A DNA stretch of 64,000 nt. Source: Gammaproteobacteria bacterium UBA2675. GTDB taxonomy: Bacteria > Pseudomonadota > Gammaproteobacteria > Pseudomonadales > Pseudohongiellaceae. Of the stretch, positions 43,691 through 51,655 are shown piece by piece. The notes under the pieces were generated by a model. That model was not told the DNA's origin. It saw only the letters and a list, made by a program, of their open reading frames with translations, and did not search any database. The number at the start of each line of letters is the position of its first letter. The first letter of the stretch is position 1. Where the stretch lies: NCBI GenBank assembly GCA_002354805.1, contig DEMH01000009.1:310001-374000 (forward strand), read 5' to 3'. A program made the position numbers and the translations under genes.

Positions 43691-44455
43691 ATGAACCCGC
43701 TGTTCTCCGCCATTGGCCGCGGCCTGGCCAATTACCTGAGCAAACCCCGTCCTGGCTACGAGCGACTCAGCCGCACCTCTTTGCAGGAAGTGATGGATGT
43801 ACTGCAGCCCGGTGACATTCTGCTGGTCGATGGCAACAGCCGCATCAGTACCGCAATAAAATATCTCACACAGTCCACCTGGTCACATGCCTGCCTGTTT
43901 GTCGGCGCCAGTAAATGTGATCCTGATGAGCCATCGCTGATCGAAGCAGATCTGACACAGGGGGTCATCATGGTGCCGCTGAGCAAATACGAGCAGTACA
44001 ATGTGCGTATCTGTCGACCGGTAGGCATCAGTGACACCACTCGTGACACGATTATCAATTTTGCCCGCGAGCGCCTGGGTCATGTCTACGATCTGCGTAA
44101 TATATTCGACCTGGCGCGATACCTGATTCAGAAGCCGGCTGTTCCCAATCGATTGCGACGGGAACTCATTACATTCGGCAGCGGTGAGCCCACCCGCGCC
44201 ATATGCTCAACCCTGATTGCTGAAGCATTCCTGTCTGTGGGTTATCCAATTCTGCCAGAGTTTATCCGTGTGGAAGACCGCAAAGGGCAGCAGGTCACCA
44301 TACAGCGTCATTACACGCATTATGTGCCGGGTGATTTCGACCTGTCGCCTAACTTTCGTATTGTCAAACCCACACTGGAGCGCGGCTTCAGCTTTGAGAA
44401 ACTGCGCCAGTCCATGGCCCGGGATGTTGAATTTGATGAGGTGTCGCAGTCATGA
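43691..44455 (+). CDS. YiiX-like permuted papain-fold (NlpC/P60-type) protein
   Basis: The 254-residue protein has the LRAT/YiiX permuted NlpC/P60 order: VLQPGDILLVDG, then STWSHACLFVG with the catalytic His, a third polar residue expected in LIEADLTQGVIM, and a Cys in AICSTLIAEAF (about residue 177). YiiX-type enzymes act as amidases, acyltransferases or thioesterases on lipids or murein; which one applies here cannot be told. There is no clear signal peptide. The stop overlaps the DUF2200 start by four bases, so the next two genes are translationally coupled. Confidence 0.85.
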   Translation: MNPLFSAIGRGLANYLSKPRPGYERLSRTSLQEVMDVLQPGDILLVDGNSRISTAIKYLTQSTWSHACLFVGASKCDPDEPSLIEADLTQGVIMVPLSKYEQYNVRICRPVGISDTTRDTIINFARERLGHVYDLRNIFDLARYLIQKPAVPNRLRRELITFGSGEPTRAICSTLIAEAFLSVGYPILPEFIRVEDRKGQQVTIQRHYTHYVPGDFDLSPNFRIVKPTLERGFSFEKLRQSMARDVEFDEVSQS

Positions 44456-44808
44456 ATACAAGACACAAGGTCTACTCAATGCCGTTTGCCAAAGTCTATC
44501 CATTGTATGTTCAGAAGGCTGAGCGCAAAGGACGCACCAAGGCAGAGGTTGACCAGATCATTGAGTGGCTGACGGGTTACGATCGGACAGGCCTGCAACA
44601 GCAGCTGGACAGGCAGACTGATTTTGAATCGTTCTTTGCACAGGCGCCCGCCATGAACCCGGCCGCCGCCAATATAAAGGGAGTGGTTTGCGGTGTACGT
44701 GTTGAGGATATCGAAGACCCTCTGATGCAGCAGATCCGATGGCTGGACAAACTGATAGACGAACTTGCCAAAGGCAAGGCCATGGAGAAAATTCTCAGGC
44801 AGGTGTGA
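44452..44808 (+). CDS. DUF2200 family protein
   Basis: A 118-residue soluble protein overlapping the YiiX-like gene (ATGA). It follows the DUF2200 consensus almost throughout: YSMPFAKVYPLYVQKAERKG near the start, IIEWLTGYD, the ANIKGVVCGVRVEDIEDPLM core, and WLDKLIDELAKGKAMEKIL at the end. The role of the family is not known. It is the middle member of a three-gene run of small conserved proteins. Confidence 0.93.
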   Translation: MNTRHKVYSMPFAKVYPLYVQKAERKGRTKAEVDQIIEWLTGYDRTGLQQQLDRQTDFESFFAQAPAMNPAAANIKGVVCGVRVEDIEDPLMQQIRWLDKLIDELAKGKAMEKILRQV

Positions 44809-44812
44809 GCCC

Positions 44813-45028
44813 ATGAATCAACTCAATCCCAAGAAGCTGCTGCACAGCAAATGGACTGCCTGCCACCCTGTCGAAAAGCAAAAGCACTTTGAGGTCACCC
44901 GTGTGGTTTATGATGCCAGTGGACAGGTCAGCGACTGCCGTATCACGGCGGTTCATGGTGGGCAGACCCGGTCGATTGACTGGCGTGAACTGCAGTCGTC
45001 GGAACACTGGTTACAGGGCTGGAAATGA
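44813..45028 (+). CDS. TIGR02450-family Trp-rich small protein
   Basis: The ATG at 44813, four bases after the DUF2200 stop, starts NQLNPKKLLHSKWTA. The 71-residue protein ends WRELQSSEHWLQGWK and has the family's conserved tryptophans. No function is known. The frame is open upstream to 44765, but that part overlaps the DUF2200 gene. Confidence 0.9.
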   Translation: MNQLNPKKLLHSKWTACHPVEKQKHFEVTRVVYDASGQVSDCRITAVHGGQTRSIDWRELQSSEHWLQGWK

Positions 45029-45216
45029 TCAGCTGTTTAAGTAAGGGATTTCTTTCATTTGATGATTCCCCGAAAGCTTTCTGCTGCGACCGTCAGTCGT
45101 TGCAGTGACAGATATATTTTTTCTATCACCTCCATAAAAAATTCCTTTGGTCCTGATGTGCAGTGGTTTCGTAGCCTCTCTGCGAACCCAAATCAATCAT
45201 ATCGGGAGATCAATCC

Positions 45217-45999
45217 ATGAATATCAGACTTAAAGGAATCGCATTGGCATCGTCGGCTGTACTGCTTGGTTGCGCTCAGCTTGCATCCGCAGATTATTAC
45301 GTCGCCGGTTCCTATGGTTTGAATGATCAGGACGATTCAAACAACTCTGGTCTGTTCACAACTGCGTTTACGACGGGTCAGGTCACGGGCGTAAATCCGC
45401 CTCTGAATCTGCCAGGCGCCAGTGCAGTGGGCTGGAATACCGAGTTCGACAGCGGTGACATTTACACACTCGCTTTCGGACGCGACTTCGGACAGTTCCG
45501 CCTTGAGCTGGAGTACTCCGGCACAGACGCTGACGTGGAAACACACCGGGGAGTCAGCGCTGGTGGGATCGATCTTTCTGGTATCGATGCAGGCGTGTTG
45601 ATCGCGGGCAACACCTCTGATCTGGGTGTTTCCGTAGCTGGCCTGGTTGCAGACGGACGCGGCCAGATAGAGAACTCAACCTTGCTGTTTAATGCTTACT
45701 ACGACTTTGACATGGGTGGAGCATTGACGCCATTCGTTGGTGTGGGCCTGGGTCAGAGCCAGGTCGATGTAACCTACAACCCATCAGGTGTCAGCGTCAT
45801 CAACGATGATGATAACGTTTACACCTATCAGGTCGCTGGTGGTGTGACATTCAACGTCAACGACAACCTGAGCATTGTAGGCACGGCTCGCTACCGCGAC
45901 AGCGGTGATGTGACGGTAGGTTCAACGCTGCTGCCTGCCCAGTTTGATATCGAAAACACCCAGTATCTGTTCGACGTGGGTGTGCGTTACACATTCTGA
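45217..45999 (+). CDS. Outer-membrane beta-barrel protein (OmpW/Opa-like)
   Basis: The start at 45217 is preceded by CGGGAGA. The 260-residue protein has a signal peptide (IALASSAVLLGCAQLASA), then DYYVAGSYGLNDQDDSNN and an eight-stranded-type barrel pattern with FGRDFGQFRLELEYSG, GALTPFVGVGLGQSQVDV and ISYVTFN-like strands, ending in LFDVGVRYTF. This resembles the outer-membrane protein beta-barrel (OMP_b-brl) group of porin-like or adhesin-like proteins. The function is unknown. It stands alone between small operons. Confidence 0.85.
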   Translation: MNIRLKGIALASSAVLLGCAQLASADYYVAGSYGLNDQDDSNNSGLFTTAFTTGQVTGVNPPLNLPGASAVGWNTEFDSGDIYTLAFGRDFGQFRLELEYSGTDADVETHRGVSAGGIDLSGIDAGVLIAGNTSDLGVSVAGLVADGRGQIENSTLLFNAYYDFDMGGALTPFVGVGLGQSQVDVTYNPSGVSVINDDDNVYTYQVAGGVTFNVNDNLSIVGTARYRDSGDVTVGSTLLPAQFDIENTQYLFDVGVRYTF

Positions 46000-46013
46000 G
46001 CATGATCACGATC

Positions 46014-46070
46014 GCGCGGAGGGATCCGCGCAACCCTGCATAAATGGCGACATCGAAAGCGGTGTCGCCA
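46014..46070 (+). terminator. Tandem hairpins after the beta-barrel gene
   Basis: GCGCGGA/TCCGCGC (46014-46031, loop GGGA) and TGGCGACA/TGTCGCCA (46045-46070, loop of ten bases) are two perfect stems 15 and 46 bases after the stop. No T-run follows; they could protect the mRNA end or be REP-like elements. Confidence 0.4.
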
Positions 46071-46162
46071 ATCCGCAATTAAGTTACTACTGTCACTTGT
46101 AGTGCTTGGCCAGCACGAGTCACTATCCGTCAAACAAATAACCGCATGAGTTGGAGCAGGTC

Positions 46163-47305
46163 ATGAATCGTCTGGGAAAGGCCGTAGTTATTGTTGTTAC
46201 ACTGGTCGCCGTTGCTGCGGTTTATGTTATGAATCCCAGCTTGCCAACACCAGACGGAGTCGTCAGCACAGCCTTGTATGAGCCTGGCGAGCTGGGCATG
46301 CGCCGGGAGTCGATCTCACTCACAGACAGCTCCCGGCCAACCAGCGCCAATGGTGACTATGCGGGAGACCCGGCGCGGCAATTGGACGGCTTTGTCTGGT
46401 ATCCGGAGGATGCGGGACAGGCGCCGTTTCCGCTGATTGTATACAGCCACGGTTTCATGTCCTCGGTCGGTGAGGCAGACAACCTTGCCGAATTTCTGGT
46501 GCCCAAAGGTTATGTGCTGGTCGCCGTCGACTACCCTCTCAGCAATGGTGGTGCACCGGGTGGCCCCACTGTCACTGATGTGATCAATCAGGCGGGAGAT
46601 GTCTCGTTCATAATCGACTCGATGTTGGCGCGCAGCATGGTGGCAGATGACGAGCTGTCTGGCCTGATCGATGAGGAGCGGATAGCCGCAGTTGGCCTGT
46701 CACTGGGTGGTCTTACCACACAACTGGTCACCTTCCATCCGAGCGAGCGGGACAGTCGCATCAAGATGGCGGTGTCGATTGCAGGCCCGAGTGCGATGTT
46801 GCAGTCCGGTTTCTTCGATAACGCCGATGTTCCCTTCATGATGATCGCCGGCAGCAGCGATGCCATCGTTCCTTACCAGGATAATGCCGCCAGCATTCCT
46901 GAGAGAGTGGATAATAGTTTGCTGGTAACACTGGACCAGGGCAGTCATACCGGATTCGCCGGTATCTCGAGCACTTTCATGCGCTGGTTCGAACATCCTG
47001 ATGAGTTGGTCTGTCCTATGCTGGTCAGCGGACTGGAACGGGATCAGGAAGAACAGAATTCGATTCTGGAGGCCAATCTTGCCGCGGGCATTACAGCTGC
47101 GGTTTCAGAGCCATGTGCCATGGAAAGCTTCCCACGCGCCATGCGGCCAGGTCAGCAGCAGATGCTGACAAGGCTGGCCGTTTACGCATTTCTGGAAAGC
47201 TCATTTGCACAAGAGTCGTCGCGCCGTCAGGCCATGCTGCAGTATCTGCAGCAGGACCTGGAGGCGGAGAATGCGCCGGACCTGAGTGTCACGGCGAACC
47301 TGTAA
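46163..47305 (+). CDS. Exported alpha/beta hydrolase (dienelactone hydrolase/PAF-acetylhydrolase-like)
   Basis: The ATG at 46163 has GGAGCAGG upstream; the TTG at 46151 precedes this. The 380-residue protein has an N-terminal signal anchor (VVIVVTLVAVAAVYVM). The fold shows the oxyanion-hole segment PLIVYSHGFMSS, the nucleophile elbow GLSLGGLTTQL (about residue 180) and MMIAGSSDAIVPYQDNA with the acid and, later, QGSHTGFAG with the His. It belongs to the family that includes polyester hydrolases and PAF-acetylhydrolase homologues, but the substrate is not predictable. It is directly convergent with the DUF885 gene. Confidence 0.88.
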   Translation: MNRLGKAVVIVVTLVAVAAVYVMNPSLPTPDGVVSTALYEPGELGMRRESISLTDSSRPTSANGDYAGDPARQLDGFVWYPEDAGQAPFPLIVYSHGFMSSVGEADNLAEFLVPKGYVLVAVDYPLSNGGAPGGPTVTDVINQAGDVSFIIDSMLARSMVADDELSGLIDEERIAAVGLSLGGLTTQLVTFHPSERDSRIKMAVSIAGPSAMLQSGFFDNADVPFMMIAGSSDAIVPYQDNAASIPERVDNSLLVTLDQGSHTGFAGISSTFMRWFEHPDELVCPMLVSGLERDQEEQNSILEANLAAGITAAVSEPCAMESFPRAMRPGQQQMLTRLAVYAFLESSFAQESSRRQAMLQYLQQDLEAENAPDLSVTANL

Positions 47306-49210
47306 TCAGTCTTGCTGGTTCTGAACGGACGAAACCCACTGATCGACTCGTCGCTCAAGCAGGTGCAGCGGCATGGCGCCACCTAGCAGCACGGCGTCAT
47401 GGAAGCCGCGAATGTCGAAGTCTTCACCCAGTTGCTCACGTGCCTCGGCACGCAGCTCCAGAATCCGGTTCATGCCGATTTTGTAGGATGTAGCCTGTCC
47501 CGGCATGACAATGTAGCGACGGATCTCGGAGCGGATCGCGGCAAGCGGTACTGAGGAATTGGCCTGGAAGTAGTCGACGGCCTCCTGCTCGGTCCAGCCT
47601 TTGGCGTGCAGACCAGTATCGACAACCAGGCGAATGGCGCGCCACATTTCCGAAGTCAGACGGCCAAATCGTGAGTAGGGATCCTCATAGGTGCCTGGCA
47701 TTTCACTCGCCAGGTATTCAGAGTAAAGCCCCCAGCCTTCAGAATAAACCGTGAAGCCAGCCTGAGTGCGGAACATCGGCATGTCTTCCAGTTCCTGAGC
47801 AATGGAAATCTGCATGTGATGGCCCGGTAGGCCTTCATGGTAGGCAATCACTTCCAGCTCTGACTTGGGCATGGCCGTCATGTCGGAAAGATGCGCGTAG
47901 TAAACGCCGGGACGACTGCCGTCCGGCGTGCCCGGGTAATAGTGCTGTGCGGCGCCATCCTGTTCGCGGAATGCCTCCACGCGGCGCACAACCAGATCAG
48001 CCTGGGGCAGGGTTGCGAAATAGTCAGGCAGCACAGACTTGATATTTTCTATCGCTGCAGTGGCTTCATCGATGTAACCCTGGCGACCTTCGTCGGTATT
48101 CGGGAAGTAGAAACGTTCATCGTCCCGCGTTTCACGCAGCATGACAAAAAACTCCTGCAGCGTGCCATCAAAGCCGACTTCATTCTTGATCTGTTCCATC
48201 TCGCCACGCAGACGTGCCACATCTGCCAGGCCGATTTCGTGAATCTCATCAGCAGTCAGGTCGGTGGTCGTGTAGGTAGACAGCAGGTAGTCGTAGAAAG
48301 CAGCGCCATTGGGCTGGGCGACCAGACCGGTGGATACCTCAGGAACGTTTTCCTGCTCTGCCTGCGCCCAGTCAATGACGCGCTGGAATGCCGGTGCGAA
48401 ATCATTGACCAGAGCATCCTGGGTGCTGTCCAGCAGTGCATCGGCGTCAGGTTGCTCCAGTTGGCCGGCTTCTACCAGATTTGCTAGCTGTGCTTTTGCG
48501 TGAGCCCAGATGTCTGAGTCATCACCGGCTTCTGTGAATGGCGCACCGGTGATCACTTTCTCTGATTGCTCAATGACACCGTCAAGCGCAAAGCCGGGCA
48601 TGATCACACCACGGTCGCCCGCCTCAATGGCGCGGTCGAGCAGTTGATTCATGGCGCGTCCGGCCTGGCTGATTCGCGAAACCAGTGCTTCGTAGTCAGA
48701 TGCTGATTCCACGTTGTGGAAACTGATCAGGAAGGTGGGCAAAAAACCCTGGGCACCATTCATCTGGTCAAAAACAAAGCCGTTATAGCGAAACTCTGCA
48801 GCACGCACCGCCTGATCGGCCTGGTACATCCAGATGTCCCACGAGGTCTGGGCTTCCTGGTTGAGGTCATCGTAGTTGAACTCGGCATCCAGTTCTTCAA
48901 CGCTGGCCAGCAGCCATTCAAGCTGCGCTTCTTCAGCGGCGACAGACATATCATCGAGGTCGCCATAGCGCTCTTTACGACCCAGGAAGGTCATCTCGAT
49001 GGGGCTGAACTGCAGACGCTCTTCATATTTTTCATCGAACCAGGCGTTTAATCTCTCCGATTCAGTCTGCGCCGTTTCTTCGATAGCTTCGGCCGGGGCG
49101 GTCAGGTCTGCTGATGTTTCCGTGCCGGTTGTTGGGGCGGGCGTATCTGGTTGCCCGCAGGCAGCCAGTGACAACGACAGCGTCAATAGCAATAACAGTT
49201 TGGAAATCAT
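47306..49210 (-). CDS. DUF885 family lipoprotein (presumed metallopeptidase-like)
   Basis: The 634-residue protein has a lipobox (LSLSLAACGQPDTPA). The DUF885 core is clear: LNAWFDEKYEERLQFSP at the start, LVRRVEAFREQDGAAQHYYP-type segment, and AYHEGLPGHHMQISIAQE with the HExxxxHH pattern of the family, then FTVYSEGWGLYSEYLA. DUF885 proteins are thought to be M32/M3-like zinc peptidases, but this has not been shown for most members. It is exported to an envelope membrane. The stop abuts the upstream hydrolase stop. Confidence 0.92.
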   Translation of the reverse strand: MISKLLLLLTLSLSLAACGQPDTPAPTTGTETSADLTAPAEAIEETAQTESERLNAWFDEKYEERLQFSPIEMTFLGRKERYGDLDDMSVAAEEAQLEWLLASVEELDAEFNYDDLNQEAQTSWDIWMYQADQAVRAAEFRYNGFVFDQMNGAQGFLPTFLISFHNVESASDYEALVSRISQAGRAMNQLLDRAIEAGDRGVIMPGFALDGVIEQSEKVITGAPFTEAGDDSDIWAHAKAQLANLVEAGQLEQPDADALLDSTQDALVNDFAPAFQRVIDWAQAEQENVPEVSTGLVAQPNGAAFYDYLLSTYTTTDLTADEIHEIGLADVARLRGEMEQIKNEVGFDGTLQEFFVMLRETRDDERFYFPNTDEGRQGYIDEATAAIENIKSVLPDYFATLPQADLVVRRVEAFREQDGAAQHYYPGTPDGSRPGVYYAHLSDMTAMPKSELEVIAYHEGLPGHHMQISIAQELEDMPMFRTQAGFTVYSEGWGLYSEYLASEMPGTYEDPYSRFGRLTSEMWRAIRLVVDTGLHAKGWTEQEAVDYFQANSSVPLAAIRSEIRRYIVMPGQATSYKIGMNRILELRAEAREQLGEDFDIRGFHDAVLLGGAMPLHLLERRVDQWVSSVQNQQD

Positions 49211-49325
49211 GGCGGGTAAGTCCTTGGATTGTGCGGCGTTCTTTTAAAACGCCATCTTGGGTGGTGTTGACGGATAAGTCTGGCGCAAGTATCGCCGAAT
49301 CGACAGTTGATCTCAAGGCAACCGC

Positions 49326-49502
49326 ATGGCGAAGCGGCCGCAGATACAGCGTGGTGGAGTCAACAAAATGCGCGAGATGGCAGATCTCTACGATCCTAAA
49401 ACCCCCATCCATGAAAACCAGCCCTGTGTCACAAAAGTGCGTGAACTGAAAGCAGAGTGGGCCAGACAGCTAAATGCTCGACAACAACAGGAAGAGGAGT
49501 GA
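49326..49502 (+). CDS. Small hypothetical protein, 58 aa
   Basis: An ATG at 49326 with AAGG about eight bases upstream opens a 58-codon frame: MAKRPQIQRGGVNKMREMAD, then a YDPKTPIHENQPC segment, and a charged helix ending in NARQQQEEE. It lies between the divergent DUF885 gene and the marR promoter and has no competing gene on either strand. I do not recognise the family. The single Cys and amphipathic C-terminus look like a genuine small protein, but the call is only moderate. Confidence 0.45.
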   Translation: MAKRPQIQRGGVNKMREMADLYDPKTPIHENQPCVTKVRELKAEWARQLNARQQQEEE

Positions 49503-49523
49503 TACCGATGGGCGACATTTTGG

Positions 49524-49585
49524 TTGCGAGATAGTTGACTAGACAAATATAAGTCAATATAGTTGCGCCCTCAACTATCTCGCAA
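49524..49585 (+). promoter_or_regulatory. marR promoter flanked by a 15-bp perfect inverted repeat
   Basis: TTGACT (49535-49540) and TATAGT (49558-49563), separated by 17 bases, form a near-consensus promoter. The arms TTGCGAGATAGTTGA (49524-49538) and TCAACTATCTCGCAA (49571-49585) are exact complements 32 bases apart, one overlapping the -35 box and the other the transcription start and the ribosome-binding site. A smaller TTGACT/AGTCAA repeat lies within. This looks like an autoregulatory MarR operator. Confidence 0.75.
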
Positions 49586-49596
49586 GGAGATTCGCG

Positions 49597-50016
49597 ATGA
49601 CCGCAATTAAACAAAGCACTTTGTTGATCAGTCTGATCAACCTGAACACTCGACTGGAAAAATCCCTGAGCGGTCCATTGTCTCTGCATGGTATCAGCCT
49701 GACCGAATACATGGTCCTGCGGCAACTTGCGCAGGCGCCCGAGCAGAAGCTGCGGCGCATCGATTTGGCCCAGCAGGTTGGCCTGAGTGCCTCCGGTGTA
49801 ACACGCCTGCTCAACCCGATGGAAAAAACCGGTTTGATAGACAAGGAGCAGGTTGAACGTGATGCGCGCGTCAGTCTTGTCACGCTGACGTCAGCAGGCA
49901 AGAAAATTCTAGCAGATGCGGGCACTAGCTTCGATCAGTCGGCGCAGGCGCTGCTGGCGCCACTGAAACCGGCAGAGCAAAACACTCTGCAGGCACTTGT
50001 CAGCGCTCTGCTGTGA
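49597..50016 (+). CDS. MarR-family transcriptional regulator
   Basis: A 139-residue winged-helix protein with AAGGAG before the start. The order is typical: N-terminal dimerisation helix, the recognition-helix region RIDLAQQVGLSASGVTRLLNPMEKTGLI, and the wing DARVSLVTLTSAGKKILADA. MarR proteins are ligand-responsive repressors that bind palindromes. Its promoter contains a long inverted repeat, so autoregulation is likely. The OXA-like gene begins 65 bases downstream on the same strand and may share the transcript. Confidence 0.93.
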   Translation: MTAIKQSTLLISLINLNTRLEKSLSGPLSLHGISLTEYMVLRQLAQAPEQKLRRIDLAQQVGLSASGVTRLLNPMEKTGLIDKEQVERDARVSLVTLTSAGKKILADAGTSFDQSAQALLAPLKPAEQNTLQALVSALL

Positions 50017-50081
50017 TTCCATCGGTGCCTGGTGTAATGTAAGCGACTGTTGTGGTTGGGGAGTTGCTCCAGGTTTAATTG

Positions 50082-50882
50082 ATGAAAACGTTGATTGTCA
50101 TGCTGCTGTTGGTTGCGACAGCAGCGTCTGCCGCCGAGCAGGATGCATCAACAGCCGACTGGCGCGAGTCGGCTGCGGTTGCTGCGCTGTTTCAGGAGGC
50201 CGGTGTTGATGGCGCTTTTGTTCTGTTCGATCTGACTGAACAGAACATGCAGGGGTTCAATCTGCGGCGCGCCAACCAGCGCTACGCACCTTCGGGAACA
50301 TTCAATATTGCTCACACGCTGATTGGACTGTCGACGGGTGCCGTTGCCAGTCTCGATGAGGTTGTACCATACCGGGGTGGTGATCAGCGCGTGGACGCCT
50401 GGGAGCGGGACATGTCCCTGCGGGAAGCATTTATCCTGGCCAATGACGCCTTTTACCAGACCATGGCGCGTGAGATTGGGCCCAGTTTGATGCAGCAGCA
50501 TATTTCGGCGCTGATTTACGGCAATCGTGAATTCGGCTCGACACTGGACCCGTTCTGGGAAGAGGGCATTCTGCACATCAGTGCTGTCGAACAGGTGAGG
50601 TTTCTGTCATTGCTGGTGCGTGACGCTTTGCCGTATCCCCGCGAACTATTGTCCACCGTACGTGAACTGATGTTGCTGGAATCCGGCGAGAACTGGCAGT
50701 TATACGGCGATACCGGCTGGGAAAACGCCCCTGAAGCGGGTGTCGGCTGGTGGATAGGCTGGCTGCAAAGGGATGGTCGCTGGTATACCTTTGCACTGAA
50801 TATGGATATCGAAGAACCCGCCGATGCGAATGAACGCCTGAGCCTGGGTAAAGCCAGTCTGCAGGCGCTCGGCTTACTCTGA
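50082..50882 (+). CDS. Class D beta-lactamase-like protein lacking the catalytic motifs
   Basis: A 266-residue protein with signal peptide (MKTLIVMLLLVATAASAAEQ). It aligns by eye over its whole length with class D (OXA) beta-lactamases: AFVLFDL, then LIGLSTG, ALIYGNREFG (Tyr-Gly-Asn kept at 146-148), DPFWEEGILHISAVEQVRFL, and GVGWWIGWL. The active-site positions are altered. STFK becomes GTFN (72-75: no nucleophile Ser, no Lys), the SxV segment reads AND (120-122), and KTG becomes DTG (210-212). The enzyme is therefore unlikely to open beta-lactams or form acyl-enzymes by the known mechanism. The fold may serve as a binding or regulatory protein. It follows marR. Confidence 0.88.
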   Translation: MKTLIVMLLLVATAASAAEQDASTADWRESAAVAALFQEAGVDGAFVLFDLTEQNMQGFNLRRANQRYAPSGTFNIAHTLIGLSTGAVASLDEVVPYRGGDQRVDAWERDMSLREAFILANDAFYQTMAREIGPSLMQQHISALIYGNREFGSTLDPFWEEGILHISAVEQVRFLSLLVRDALPYPRELLSTVRELMLLESGENWQLYGDTGWENAPEAGVGWWIGWLQRDGRWYTFALNMDIEEPADANERLSLGKASLQALGLL

Positions 50883-50900
50883 CGCAGATCAGGATCGATG

Positions 50901-51524
50901 TCAGCCTGGCAGCGGTGCCAGCGCATCATCCAGCTCAGTGGCACGTTTGTGAGCCGGGCGGGCCTGGATGCGTTCAACATACTCGCTGAATACTGGGCGG
51001 GACTCTATGGTCTTGAACTGCATGCCCCAGCCGAGATTGCTGGCCAGCAGCAGGTCGGCCACTGTGAACTGATCACCACAAAGATACGGACCTTTCTTCA
51101 GCGCGCTTTCCAGGGTGCTCATGACATCAACCACGCGACCACTGCCAATCGAAGAGGCGGACTTTTCCGTGATTTCCCAGTTAAACGCTGTGGCGGTGGT
51201 GGCCATTTCCAGTGGCCCGGCGATAAAAAACAGCCAGCGGTAGTAACTTCCCCGCAGCGGACTGTCGACCGGAGGTGCCAGGTTTTTATCGGGAAACTGA
51301 TCGGCCAGGTAAGTGCAAATGGCCGCGACTTCCGTGATGACCATGTCCCCATGTTTCAGGGCCGGTACTTTACCCATCGGATTGATGGCCAGGTAGTCCG
51401 GTGATTTGATGTCCTTTTCATAGCTGATGACAACGGCCTTGTAAGGCTGGCCGATCTCTTCCAGCATCCAGCGTGCGATCCGGCCTCGCGACCAGGGGTT
51501 GGTGTACAGCGTCAACGTGCTCAT
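50901..51524 (-). CDS. Glutathione S-transferase family protein
   Basis: A 207-residue GST: thioredoxin-like domain MSTLTLYTNPWSRGRIARWML with Ser in NPWSRGR as the candidate catalytic residue, NPMGKVPALKHGDMVITEVAAI (cis-Pro and glutathione-binding Glu-Val-Ala), and the helical domain with GPYLCGDQFTVADLLLASNL. The substrate is unknown. It is divergent from the YafY-like regulator gene with an inverted repeat between them, so the regulator may control it. Confidence 0.92.
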   Translation of the reverse strand: MSTLTLYTNPWSRGRIARWMLEEIGQPYKAVVISYEKDIKSPDYLAINPMGKVPALKHGDMVITEVAAICTYLADQFPDKNLAPPVDSPLRGSYYRWLFFIAGPLEMATTATAFNWEITEKSASSIGSGRVVDVMSTLESALKKGPYLCGDQFTVADLLLASNLGWGMQFKTIESRPVFSEYVERIQARPAHKRATELDDALAPLPG

Positions 51525-51570
51525 ACCTGTCTCCTTGTTGATTTTTCTGGTTCGCGAGCAGCTTACGACG

Positions 51571-51597
51571 TATATAGGTTATATTCCGTCCTATATA
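51571..51597. promoter_or_regulatory. Inverted repeat in the GST/yafY-like intergenic region
   Basis: TATATAGG (51571-51578) and CCTATATA (51590-51597) are perfect complements with an 11-base spacer. It lies between the divergent GST and WYL-domain genes, 46 and 58 bases from their starts. Its position suits an operator bound by the WYL/YafY-like regulator. Confidence 0.55.
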
Positions 51598-51655
51598 AAT
51601 GATAGTTTTGTAATTCTCTTTCCTGACCTGACTTCCCGTCCCATGGAGGCGCCCA

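Noticed and set aside
50082..50882. Calling the class D-like protein a beta-lactamase resistance gene
   Set aside because: All catalytic motifs (S-x-x-K, S-x-V, K-T-G) are replaced, so hydrolysis is not supported by sequence.
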